From Endomychus coccineus (Eukaryota > Arthropoda > Insecta > Coleoptera > Endomychidae), in NCBI GenBank assembly GCA_958510875.1, contig OY294068.1, positions 72,518,633-72,582,632 of the forward strand: a stretch of 64,000 bases of DNA, read 5' to 3'. A program made the position numbers and the translations under genes. Shown here one piece after another: positions 22,229 to 32,757 of this stretch (the first letter of the stretch is position 1; each line of letters starts with the position of its first letter). The notes under the pieces were generated by a model. That model ran no database searches and was not told where the DNA came from. It saw nothing but the letters and a program-made list of their open reading frames with translations.

Positions 22229-22767
22229 TTAAACCATAGCAGTGGTTCATCAACCAATCTTTCCCTTACCAATCTTTTCATTTTCTCTATATTTCTAGCA
22301 TATCCTACTTCATTTCTCAAATCTTTCACAAATATACATGGATGTGATTTTCTAATATTCCCATTAAATTTGATAGTGCTGCCATAACCCACACTTCTGT
22401 ATTCTACTTGCATTCTCTCTTCCGATCTATTCTCAATTGTTTTCATTCTTACATCCTGTTCATTTATCATTCTATCCTGAATTTCTTTCATACTTTGTAC
22501 ATTCTCGTTCATATTCTTTCCCATATCACTCACTCGATTTTCAATCATATCGATTTCTTTTTCTACATCATTAAACTTTCTATTTACAAAGCTATTATAT
22601 TCATCTAATTTATCATCTATTCGTTCCTCAATATGTTTCCTTATTTCCTTTTTCTCTGTTTCAATTACTTTCATTATTTCCTCACTTCTTTTATCAAATT
22701 TTTCATTCACTACCTTAATTTCATCTCGTATATCATTCGTACTTTCTTTAATCTCATTTACTTTCAT
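22117..22767 (-). pseudogene. gag: Gypsy gag, N-terminal coiled-coil part
   Basis: The frame starts MKVNEIKESTNDIRDEIK and has a long charged heptad-like region up to residue ~130, as in many insect Gypsy gags. It then reads IKFNGNIRKSHPCIFVKDLR and EPLLWFNCTE, the start of the gag core. It then runs into the (CT)n tract and continues only as RE repeats, so the core is split. Confidence 0.75.
22124..22221. repeat. (CT)n microsatellite inside gag
   Basis: A run of about 45 CT dinucleotides with few interruptions lies within the gag coding sequence, read as arginine-glutamate repeats on the minus strand. Confidence 0.98.
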
Positions 22768-23059
22768 ATTTAAACAAGTAATTTCATTATTTGTGTTTGA
22801 TCATCCACTACAGGCATTTTATCTACATTTACCATTCCACCATTTTCAAATCCTAATATTTCTGGAGTAACCTGTCTATACCTTCCATTTTATTTCTCTT
22901 TTTGATTGACCAAGTTCGTCAAATTTCTCAGTTATCTCTTTTATTTATAAGGCGGTTCCTTTTGAATTCACTTTTTCAAAATGGGCCTCACGTTTAGGAC
23001 GCCAATTATCAAGATTCACTAGCTATTCCACTTTTGATTATTCTATTTATTAAAACTGT

Positions 23060-23077
23060 GCCCCACGTTGGGTGCCA
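23060..23077 (-). promoter_or_regulatory. Gypsy primer-binding site, tRNA-Lys type
   Basis: The minus strand reads TGGCACCCAACGTGGGGC, one base off the classic tRNA-Lys primer site TGGCGCCCAACGTGGGGC. It lies two bases from the TGTAATAA edge of the hairpin segment at 23080. Confidence 0.82.
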
Positions 23078-23079
23078 AT

Positions 23080-23155
23080 TGTAATAATTTCACTTCCTAT
23101 GTTGTCAATTTGCTGATTTCAATAGCAATGAAAACATAGGAAGTGAAACTATTAC
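23080..23155. repeat. 76-bp near-perfect inverted repeat at the Gypsy LTR edge
   Basis: It begins TGTAATAATTTCACTTCC and ends with the inverted form, 21 of 22 bases matching. It starts TG and ends CA. It may be a small LTR remnant or a MITE that inserted at the LTR edge. Confidence 0.6.
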
Positions 23156-23374
23156 AGTATATTGTAGGTGGAATGCTCAAATAACAATATTTTTAATAAT
23201 GTCACACAACATTTTTCTATTACCTCATACATTTTTAACATCTGGTTCGAAAGTGGATACTTGAGCGTTAAGAGTTTTGGTTTCAATCGTATTCAAACAT
23301 TACTTGAAATGACTTCATAATAATATTGCTAAGCAGTGGATTCTTGATACATATTCGTATACTCAAAACATTAA

Positions 23375-23450
23375 TGTGTTGCAATTTCGAAAACTCGTGT
23401 TTCTGTTCGCTTCGGCGACGTGAGCTTTTTAAATTGGAATTGGTGCGATA
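23375..23450 (-). repeat. PLE-related repeat (copy 2)
   Basis: The minus strand contains CACGTCGCCGAAGCGAACAG and ACACGAG, matching 51045-51110. Like that copy it lies ~60 bases from a hammerhead-like motif in the same relative direction. Confidence 0.55.
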
Positions 23451-23509
23451 AGGACTCTTTGTGCTGTTACAATTAGTTTTAAGAAATCCCGTTTCAGATA
23501 TTGATAAGT

Positions 23510-23545
23510 TTTCTGATGATGGTCGTTGAGACCAAAACGTACGTA
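23510..23545 (+). ncRNA. Degenerate hammerhead-like motif of a PLE
   Basis: CTGATGA at 23513-23519 is followed by a GGTC/GACC stem, but the expected GAAA is AAAA (23534-23537). CGTACGTA follows. It is probably inactive because the conserved G is lost. Confidence 0.5.
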
Positions 23546-23559
23546 AGGACGAAAATAGT

Positions 23560-25189
23560 TAGAAAATTCCCCGACAATTTATATATAATTCATACCCGTG
23601 TCAAAAATTATTAATGATTTACTTCAATAATTGAGTGAAAGCAGTTTTAAATTACTTAAATTTGCTGTGAAAGTTTTGAATCGATTCAATACATACAGTT
23701 AAGATTTTTTTAAATTTTAACCTACCAAAAGGTGTGTTTATTACACCATTTTCGCTATGAAAAACAATAAGATTCGTCACAGATTTTTTGTCGAAATTTG
23801 AATATGATACAATTTTTCGTTTCTGAGTTATTGTGTAGACAAGGTGACATACAGCTAGACAAACAGACAGACAGACCATTTTTCCTAAATTACCCCAAAA
23901 TTCGATGAAAAATACAATGGTACAGGAATTTTTGCTCTAGGTATTTTTTCAACTATTTAAGAAATAGCTTGACTAAATGAAATAATCTCTTCCGACTTCG
24001 CCGCCAGGAGTATAATAAATGATACATGGATACTGACCTAACGGTAGCTTTTAGTGTTTTAATATTTTTTTTAATGATTATAAATGAGGAAAAACAAAGA
24101 AAGCATAGATATCTATTATATTTAGGCAATTTTCCCTATCCCACTCGATGTAGTATGTTATTTATGTAAAAAATGTTAAAGCCGGTGAGCACCACAAATC
24201 GTCACTTATCCTGCGCACACTGGGAACAGAGCGAACAGACCAAATTCCTGTCAAGTAAATGATTCGGCAAATAACTTCCTTTGAGCAATTCACTTTTACC
24301 GACGACTATCGGAAAACATTCAGCGCGTTCAATTCGGCGCTTTAAATAGGAAAATAAAGGTAGAAAATTGCCATAATTAGATGTATATTTGAAGCAAACT
24401 GTTCCTGTTGGAAAACCTGTAGAAACCGAATCGAGACTTCTGCCGGCATGGAAACTTGACTGAGAAAAATGTCAGTTGAGTGAATTATCATGTTCATTAA
24501 ATGAAAACAGGAACGAAATGTTCAGACTGAAGATGTATTCTTGGAGTTTCATACGGTGAAGGATTGTTACACCTAAGGAACCGGTGACTAGCTTTTATTA
24601 TAAAAACTAGTGCTGATCACCGGTTCCGGTTCCTTTTTTCAGAACTTGTTCCAACCGGTTCTGATCCGAATTTTCATTATTATGTTATCCGTGTCCGGTC
24701 TAACCTGGATAGGTGGTCCGGTTCCGATTGCTTTTCTGTTTCGTTTCGATTCCGGTTCAAACTCCAGTTTCAATAAATTGAAGCGCGTAACAGTCAGACG
24801 GATATTTTTTTTGACGTTGTAGGGTTGAAAAATATTATACTTAAAAGATAAGAAAAAAGTATGATTAGATTTATGACGTCATATATTACTATTCTTTGAA
24901 TTCATTTATATTCAAGCCGGAGCTTCTTTAAAATGATATCAAAAATCAATGATATGCTTGATGATCTAATTTGTTCATCTATAATTTGAGAAAAAACGAA
25001 CTACATTCAAAACAATTAATGATCCTAAGCACCTCTATGTCGTAGTATTCAACAAAAAAAAAAGCTTTTGTGTGAATCTTAAATTAATATCGAGTATTAT
25101 TTGAAAATATAGGAAGTAGTTGCTCTATAGTTATCGTGCGATCGAAAACGTTCCACATCAACTCCCCCTGTACTACATGACAACGTTGT
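23560..25189. other. Non-coding DNA
   Basis: No gene is seen. A stretch at ~24575-24740 is rich in short CCGGTTCCGGTTCC-like words, a simple repeat. The 70-codon frame over it is a low-complexity by-product. Confidence 0.5.
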
Positions 25190-25840
25190 TATTTTTCAAT
25201 TCGAAGTGAGTACCATCCAATGAAGCGAGAGGAGTGAGGTAAAGACAAAGCAAAGATTTTGAAATGGGGATCTGATAATTTAGTAGAGTTCAATGCAATA
25301 CTCAAGCTTGCGTCTTCTCCAGAATGGTAGACCCCACAATCCCTAACATGATGATGTCTGCTACAACAATTCCTATCAAGTCTTCCATAACAATGCTCGG
25401 GATCACCACCAACAGTACCCTCCCATGGAACGATCATGTGAGGTCCATTGCGAAAACCGCTTCACGAGAACTTGGTTTTCTATTCGTACCAAGAACTACT
25501 TTACATTCCAGCAGCTCCTCATAATATACAAAGAATAGATTCGACCTGTCCTGGAGTACTGTCCACATATTTGGAGTTCGGCTTCCAAACATACATACTA
25601 ACGAGTTCATTGACCTCTCTAGAACATCGTAGGAAGGTGGGAGATCTCTTCCTTTTCTATAGATATTTCCATGGTCGGTGTTCATCAGAAATCTCGCCTA
25701 TTGTTCCACCACGAGAGATTTCAGATAAGTGGACCAGACGAGCTTCTACTAGTCATCTCTTCACTGTCAACCTCGATTTATTCCTACCAAACTTAATTTT
25801 TTTATCGAACAGTGAAGTTGTGGAATTCTTCACATAGTGA
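25190..25840 (+). pseudogene. Non-LTR retrotransposon fragment (RT 3' end, Jockey-like)
   Basis: Several frames together read ACVFSRMVDPTIPNMMMSA, LGITTNSTLPWNDHVRSIAK and TASRELGFLF. The next part has a shifted YILTSSLTSLEHRRKVGDL and LFYRYFHGRCSSEI, then VVEFF. This is the order of the thumb and C-terminal region of Jockey/BS-type LINE reverse transcriptases. There is no YADD box, so it is a 5'-truncated, frameshifted copy. No poly-A or target duplication was identified. Confidence 0.72.
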
Positions 25841-26056
25841 GGTCTTTCTCTATACCTATAACCTCCAAACCTTTGAGATAAATACGAATGCCTATCTCCT
25901 CTCCCAACATTCCACTGCTGGTTCACACGATGTTTCATGAACGTTATAAGATTCCCCGATGTACGTGCTCCTATGTAATCAAAAGATTCAAAAACAAACA
26001 AACAAGCTCTTCTTCCTCTTATACACATATGTAGATGTATGCGATCTTTGGTACCA

Positions 26057-26263
26057 TTATTCATATAGTAACTTGGAATATAGTAAACAAAATACCCAGA
26101 AATTATTTAATTGATGAACAAATACTCGAGTTGAATTATCTTTAATACGGAATAATAGAGGGTGAATTTTAACTTCACGTGTAATCGAGAAAATATCGTC
26201 AACATATCTATACCAAACTCTTCTCCATACGCTTAATAGCCAATTTGACTCACTGAGATACAC
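26057..26263 (-). pseudogene. Penelope-like RT catalytic segment (inverted)
   Basis: The minus strand reads VWRRVWYRYVDDIFSITREV, with the YVDD catalytic box of a PLE reverse transcriptase, then a degraded FVHQLNN. In an intact PLE the next block is the one found on the opposite strand from 26264. This segment has therefore been inverted relative to the rest. Confidence 0.75.
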
Positions 26264-27095
26264 TGTCGAAATAGAAACAGATAATCAGCTTCCTTTCGTT
26301 GATATTAACATCATAAAAGATGGTAATCACTTGAGATTCCACATATACAGAAAACTCACTCAAACAAATAGGTATACTACATCGGATTCAGCTACACCAT
26401 TCAGATATAAAATAGCTCCATCTAGTTCATAGATTATTGAACATCCCTTTGAGCGAGCAAAATTATATAAACGAAATTGAGAAACTTCAGCAAAGCGTTG
26501 GACAATGGTTACTACAAATCTTTGATCAATAATTTAATTTCTAAACTGAAAAGGAAATTTGAAGGTAACCAACTAACCAATTTAAAGCCACTACTTTCTA
26601 ATACTTCAATAACATTCAAAAGTTTCACTTATCATTCTTCAGTAATTAAAAAATTCCATAGTTTGTTTTCTGAATTTGCAATATAACCAGTTTATAGATG
26701 TAAGATCAAGCTGAAACACCATTAAGGCAACAAACACCTTTGATAAAGTTTCCGATTTCGACGAATCCGGGAATTATAAAATCAATTGTGAGTCGTGTTC
26801 AAAATGCTATGTGGGTCAAACTAGAAGGAACATTTTAACTCGTTGTAAGGAACATTTTGCCCATATGAAGAAAAATATTGGTTGAAAATCAGCGATAATC
26901 GAATATATTTTGAATACAGGTCACACCATTTCTCAATACAGTCTATCACTTTTAAAACACAGTACAGACAAATATCTAGGTAATGTAGAAGGAATGGAAA
27001 TATATAAACGAAAAAGAAATTTATTAAATTCCGATTTATTTCCAGCTGAGGGTGGTAACCCGTTGTTTGCATTATTATCCCCAAGTAGTATTTAA
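26264..27095 (+). pseudogene. Penelope-like RT thumb and GIY-YIG endonuclease
   Basis: The plus strand continues the RT with IETDNQLPFVDINIIKDG and FHIYRKLTQTNRYTT, then thumb sequence LISKLKRKFEGNQLTNLKP and FKSFTYHSSVIKKFHSLF (26477-26686). The endonuclease follows as CESCSKCYVGQTRRNILT with RCKEHFAHM. The C-terminus EGMEIYKRKRNLLNSDLF and GGNPLFALLSPSS ends at 27093. Several stops and frameshifts break it. This is a different PLE family from the pair at 18005-19665. Confidence 0.83.
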
Positions 27096-27126
27096 ACAGG
27101 CACATTTTGATTTATAATTCAGTTTA

Positions 27127-27165
27127 CTCTGATGATGGCTACTTGGTAGCCGAAAGCTCTTCAGT
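27127..27165 (+). ncRNA. Hammerhead-like ribozyme core of a PLE
   Basis: CTGATGA at 27129-27135, a 6-bp stem GGCTAC/GTAGCC with a 3-nt loop, then GAAA at 27152-27155. This is an intact CUGANGA...GAAA hammerhead core, ~35 bases after the end of the PLE reading frame. Stem III is short and not clearly resolved. A diverged version of the same tail is at 49950-50085. Confidence 0.68.
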
Positions 27166-27199
27166 ACTTCAATAGTATTTTTAGTGGATGAGGGTGATC

Positions 27200-30100
27200 A
27201 TTTTTTATCAATAATAATCAATGAATTGATTAGATTTGAGGTCATGTACTATTATCCATGAGGTTTAATATCGTTGCTCAAAAATTATTAATTCTCTCAG
27301 CATATACCATTGATCATTAATCGCCTCATTATCTCTTCCGTGTTTCTCTACTCCCAGTTATATTTATATTCATTCATTAATATTTACATAGTTCCATATA
27401 TTTCTTACATTGTTGCTTTAATTTTCCTCATGTTATTATAGCTGAAATAGGATTGTAACTGCGTCTAAAAAGAATGTTACAGATTCAACCTCCGGAAACA
27501 CAGTAACTCAATTTCTTTATTTCAGTCACTTCTCAAGAGAAATTATTGGTTTCCGCTTATCGTACTCTCTGCTGCATTAGTATCCTGATATTTAAATTCC
27601 ACAACTTCGTTTGAGTAAAACATAATGCCACTCCTTGGTAACGTTTCCTCGTTTCACATTAGTTTCAAAGGCAGTACACTAGATATAATGTCAAAGATAC
27701 ATAAGAATGTGTACTTTATTCGTATACGACAGAATTCAGCTAACCGGATTTCGTACCGTAAACAAGCATATTCTTTCATTCTTTGTTTGCCGGTTTGAAG
27801 GTCTATCATGAAAATTTCTTTATGATCAGACTGATTTAGAAGTTGAGGTATACGACAGTCAGTCTGAAATAAACGGAACAAAGATGCCATAAAGTCTGGC
27901 GTCGTTAATGATTTCTCAATTTGATGAGGGAATGTCTGTAACACTTATATGTATTTGAGCAGATTGAAGTGAATCTGTGGGGAATTTCATTCTGAGATAG
28001 ATTAATCATATACCTCAACAGCGCAACGCACTATGCATGTAATGGAAATGTTCTCCAATTCCAATCTTCCCATTGATAATTATTTTTGATCACTGCGATA
28101 TCTAGTTTGTCAAGTGAAGAATACCAATAACCCAATCCGATGTGAAGGTCAAAATACTCACTTCTAACAGCATGAAGTGATAATGAATATAGTCCAGTCA
28201 ACAGTGTGAAAACATCTGAACATTTAAAGACCGCACGAATGTGCAAAATTCTTTTCGCATCTTGTTCAGGATGGCTCACATATCGTCAGTCAAACAAAGA
28301 AGGGGGCTCGTAATTATTACTGTTAATAAGCAATGAGAAACCATTTTCAATTAACAAATGGAATGTCTTTTATAACAAATGTAATATCTCGGACTCTTTC
28401 AATCCGAAGTTTCTGAAATTTGGCATTAGGTGGTTTTTTGGTCGGCTAAAGTCGGAAAATGGAAAATCCGGCCCGTTTGCTGAAAAATGAGGAAAATTTT
28501 ATCAAAACATACAAAATTGTTTCTTGAACTGTGATGCCGTGATGTTGTCTCGGTACAATTTTCACTGGAAGAAGGGAAATTATGGAAAATTGGTGAAAAA
28601 CTGCGTCGTTTTTCTTCATAGCAGCTGTCTTCGAGTATGGAAGGGAAGCAACTGGCATGCTTGCAATAGTATCTGATATGCGGCTGTAAGATCACGTCCT
28701 TTTTAGATTTTAATTTATAAAACACGGTGGACTCTATGAAATATCGATTTTTATTATAAAACTTAGTAACTCAAAACGGAAGCATGTAAATTAAATTAAC
28801 GTATATGTGTATTCGAGGAAAAATTGTCAGCTGAGTAACTTGAAAACCTAATTCACAACAAAACAAACAGCTCGCGGGTTTGTGGTAAGTTCACGATTCA
28901 AGATTTTTTTCTAAATAAAAAAGTTGATATTGATAATAGGAAAGAGTAGACTATTCTATATATGACAGAGTAAAATCTTCATTATTATATAGATTTTTCA
29001 CTATAATCTTCTGAAAAAAAAACAATGAAGTTCATTCAAATTTCAATTTTCGGAGTTTTCCGAAGGACTATAGATGTTTTCGATTTTATAATCATAAAAC
29101 TATACTCAACGACCACAAAAACCTATAATTTGACACGTTGAACGAGGACCGAGACAGGAATATGAAGGAAAAACTACTCAATTTTTCCCAATTTTCCAGA
29201 ATTTTCCTCCTTCCAGTGAAATGTTTACCGTGATCCCTCACGGTTACTTATTGTTCCAATAACACTTTCCGAAAAAAAGATAATTGAAGTTTGTCAAACA
29301 GCAAACAATCCGGATTCCTCATGAGATTCGTGACTTAATGGATTACCCTGAGCGTCAACTGCTTCAGCACGAAAAACATGAAATAGAATCCACAATCAAG
29401 AATTTCAGGTACTACAAGGCGGATAAATGTTGATGGATATTTCGAAGAAATAAAGACAAGTTAAAACTTAACAATTTGGTTTTATTCCTAGTAAGGAATT
29501 TGAAACTTCAACAACTTATTCAAAAACAAATACAATTATTGTTAGAGCAAACTAAATATAATATTTGTAAATATTGAAAGTAAAACATAAATGATGAATT
29601 AATCAAGAATTATCACAAATTAATTCATATGATAATAAAAAAAATATAAATTATGAACCTACAGGTTCGAAATTAAGTGAAGATAACGATAAACAACAAT
29701 TCTGTTCATATAACATGAATCAGCGAAATGAAAATTTGGTTATTCCAACTAAAATAATGTTACCGTCCTTTAAACTTGAATAGGCTGGATGTAGGGCTCT
29801 GCCGGGAAATTCACCCTACACACGTCACGTGAAAAAGGATAGAGACGTCTCAATCGTTCAAACCCTGTAATATAACAAAACGAGCAATACCTTGGCACAA
29901 GTACAAGGGATAAATAACTAAATCAGCTTGTATAACCAATATTATTCCACGACTGATTATGCTATCTTCCCAAAATGTATATACAAAATGTAATGAAAGA
30001 TTCGAAATATTGAAGATAACAATAGATACAATAATTAAATCTGAGAGAATATTTTGAAATTAAATTACTTATTGAAGTAATATCAGATATAAAGATAAAG

Positions 30101-30383
30101 GTAGTCTAAAAATTATGATTGAACAAGTTTGAGAATTGACTAAGAACATTTAGATAATAATTTCTGTGAATTGTACCCGTTTGAAAATTGACAAAGCACA
30201 ATCAGATGATAAGTAACTTGAATTGAACACTGAAATGGAAATCGGAAAGTTTAAATGAATAATTTGATCAAGTGTAACGGAGATTTTACTCGTAGTCCTC
30301 ATAAAGCAGTACATGAGATCGCTCTAATATCATTCACCTTGATCAACAATTAATCCACTGAATTATCCATCAGTCTACAGCGA
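27200..30383. other. Non-coding DNA left of the Polinton
   Basis: Two minus-strand frames (28031-28279 and 27654-27944) look slightly protein-like (GYWYSSLDKLDIAVIKNNYQ; TFPHQIEKSLTTPDFMASL) and could be host exons, but no family is recognised. A diverged ~85-bp inverted repeat joins 28536-28620 and 29163-29236. The rest, including 29450-30380, is AT-rich and shows nothing. Confidence 0.45.
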
Positions 30384-30389
30384 TATAAC
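30384..30389. repeat. Polinton target-site duplication (left)
   Basis: TATAAC matches 47814-47819 exactly. Six-base duplications are the rule for Polintons. Confidence 0.95.
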
Positions 30390-32089
30390 AGTAGATTAAG
30401 TGGACTACTTCTCCACCAGGAAGTGACGTCATCGACCGGATGTTGCGCGCGCAACTTCGGATGTAACGTTACTAACCCGCGAAATTCAAACGTGTCCATA
30501 GAGCTTACGATGATCACAGAACTTTCGACCATAGAGGTCTGGGTCATAGAATGTGAGGTTAGTTGGACGTAACGTTACCCGCGAAATTCAAACGTGTCCA
30601 TAGAGCTTACGATGATTATAGAACTTTCGAACATAGAGGTCTGGATGTGAGGTTAGTTGGATGTGACGTCATCGACCCGCCAAATTCAAACGTAGAGGTG
30701 TTTTGGTGATGTTTATCATGGCCGACGTTGGAACCGAATGTCAGAAAAGTTAACGTCAAAACCACAATATGACTGATGTTGTAGCTACATCGCCGCCATC
30801 TTCTGATGAACTATCATACTTAAATGTCAATGTCAGACCAGTTAACTTCGAATGACTACATCTATGAATGAACCGATCAACCGTCATGCATACCTGTCAA
30901 CGTCAGAAATGTTAACGTCAAGGGACGACATCTATGAGGTCACAATTCAAAATATGACTGATGTTATAGCTACATCACCGCCATCTCTTAATGAACCGAT
31001 GAACTATCATACTTCAATGTCAATGTCAGAACAGCTAACTTCAAATGTCTATGAATGAACCGTCATGCGTACCTGTCAACGTCAAAGGACGACATCTATG
31101 AGGTACCTTGTTAATGTTTTTGCGCGGAAAATTTATGAACCGATGAACTATCATAGCTGGATGTCAATGTCAGAACAGTTAACGTCAAAGGACGACATCT
31201 ATGGGACTCCAATTCAAAATGTTACCGATGTTGTAGCCTATATCGCCATCTATCACTAAACCGATGAACTATCATAGCTGAATGTGTCAATGTCAGAACA
31301 GTTAACGTCAAAGGACGACATCTATGAGGTATTTTGTTAATGTTTTCGAGCGGGAAGTTCCATCTCTATTAAAAAAAAAACGATATATTAATGAACTATC
31401 ATATATCTTGTTAATGTTTTTGCGCGGGAAATTTATGAACCGATGAACTATCATGGCTGGATGTCAATGTCATAACAGTTAACGTCAAAGGACGACATCT
31501 ATGAGACTCCAATTCAAAATGTTACCGATGTTGTAGCCTATATAGCCATCTATCACTAAACCGATGAACTATCATAGCTGAATGTCAATGTCAGAACAGT
31601 TAACGTCAAAGGACGACATCTATGAGGTATTTTGTTAATGTTTTCGCGCGGGGAGTTCCATCTCAATTCAAAAAAACGATATATTAATGAACTATCATAG
31701 CTTGATGTCCATGTCAGAACAGCTAACGTCAAAGGACGACATCTATGAGGTGTTTTGCTGATGTTTGCGCCAGGAATTTCAAAAATTTGACTCATGTTGT
31801 AGCTATACTGTCATTTATTATTGAACCACACCGTAATTCCAAAAATAATGAACTTTTAAAATAACCTACAAATTTCCTAAACGTTAAATGATTACTTACG
31901 TATATGAAATTATTACACCAGAAACCACATTGAGTATATGAGAACACGTGGAAGCAATTAAGTTTGCATACGCCTGCGTCATCACATTCAGTTTATACGA
32001 GAATAATTGAATACAATGGATTCATTCATTAGGTAAACAAATAACAATGAGTGATATACTCTAGTCTAGACTTGTTAGTAAGCGAATTT
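30390..32089 (+). repeat. Polinton left terminal inverted repeat (~1.70 kb)
   Basis: It is inverted relative to 46440-47813. The outer ~350 bases are nearly identical between the arms; both hold TGACGTCATCGACC boxes and a GCGCGCGCAAC palindrome. Further in, the arms contain tandem copies of a ~65-100-bp unit with ATGAACTATCATAGCTG, AACAGTTAACGTCAAAGG and ACGACATCTATGAGG. The left arm carries ~330 extra bases, mostly at 31660-32000. Confidence 0.95.
30700..31760 (+). repeat. Tandem sub-repeats inside the left TIR
   Basis: About eight imperfect copies of a unit containing GTCAATGTCAGAACAG, GTTAACGTCAAAGGACGACA and TCTATGAGGT. Short frames of 60-70 codons here are repeat by-products. The right arm has the same units inverted but fewer of them. 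Confidence 0.88.
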
Positions 32090-32233
32090 AGTTGTCATTT
32101 CATTAGTCATTACTTATGTAAGCAACTGTGAGTGGAATTAGTTATCTAGGAATGCGATTGCATGATCTTAGTCATTATACATTCGATCCTTAAGCAATCA
32201 ACTCGTGTTTTGTGTAGTGCTTATATCTAAAAG

Positions 32234-32477
32234 GTGAGTCTATATTATTATTTTACTAAGAAAACTATTATTTCAAATTGACTCCATATCAATAAGTTAT
32301 TTTTCACTTCAAATTGAAACAATTCAAATTAAGTCCATATCAATAAGTTGTTTTTCACTTCAAATTGAAACAATTCAAATTAACTCCATGTCAATAAGTT
32401 GTTTTTCACTTCAATTTCACATGTAAAATTCGTCTTTGTTGTTATATGTTATTAAGGACTTTCATTTTTGTTTTTAG
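32234..32477 (+). other. Possible 5' UTR intron of the polB transcript
   Basis: AAG|GTGAGTC at 32231-32240 is a strong splice donor, and TTTTTGTTTTTAG ending at 32477 is a strong acceptor with a polypyrimidine tract. The interval lies between the TIR and the polB start codon. It would be an untranslated-leader intron of 244 bases. A similar arrangement exists at the other end (46107-46317). Confidence 0.5.
32275..32420 (+). repeat. ~60-bp tandem repeat, 2.5 copies
   Basis: The words CTCCATATCAATAAGTT, TTTTTCACTTCAAATTG and AAACAATTCAAATTAA recur in series inside the putative leader intron. Confidence 0.85.
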
Positions 32478-32757
32478 AGAAACGGATTTTTCGAAAATAA
32501 GATCAAAAGATTGAAACAAACCAAAACAGAATTTGGTGCAGCTGTTCTGGTGGAGCTTGCAGAGTTTTCAGTGGTTCCTACCAAAACGTGATAAAATTTC
32601 TCCAATAGTAGAAAACTATTGACTAACTTTTCCGAGGGGAGGAAAAATTAAGTACCGACAAGTATTGATATAGGAGCAGAGAGGAAGTAGCAGCAGCAAC
32701 CTTAACGTTAAAATCGTTTCATTTATTGTAAGGTGAGGTGTTTATCCTATTATTATT

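Larger units (their letters stand above)
20665..23079 (-). mobile_element. Truncated Ty3/Gypsy LTR element (leader, gag, protease, start of RT)
   Basis: Reading right to left: a tRNA-Lys-type primer site (23060-23077), a leader, a split gag, an aspartic protease, and then the YPIP-type start of reverse transcriptase near 20770-20860. Most of pol is missing. A ~65-bp leader plus primer-site segment (20667-20732) is repeated next to the truncation point, parallel to 23011-23077, so the left end is a rearrangement rather than a normal 3' LTR. Confidence 0.75.

Noticed and set aside
23652..23879. 75-codon minus-strand ORF
   Set aside because: Low-complexity and cysteine-valine rich start, no homology recognised, in PLE debris.
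30852..31259. Short ORFs in the Polinton TIR (and mirror set at 46951-47339)
   Set aside because: They repeat the same phrases because of tandem sub-repeats and occur in both arms; no evidence of coding.
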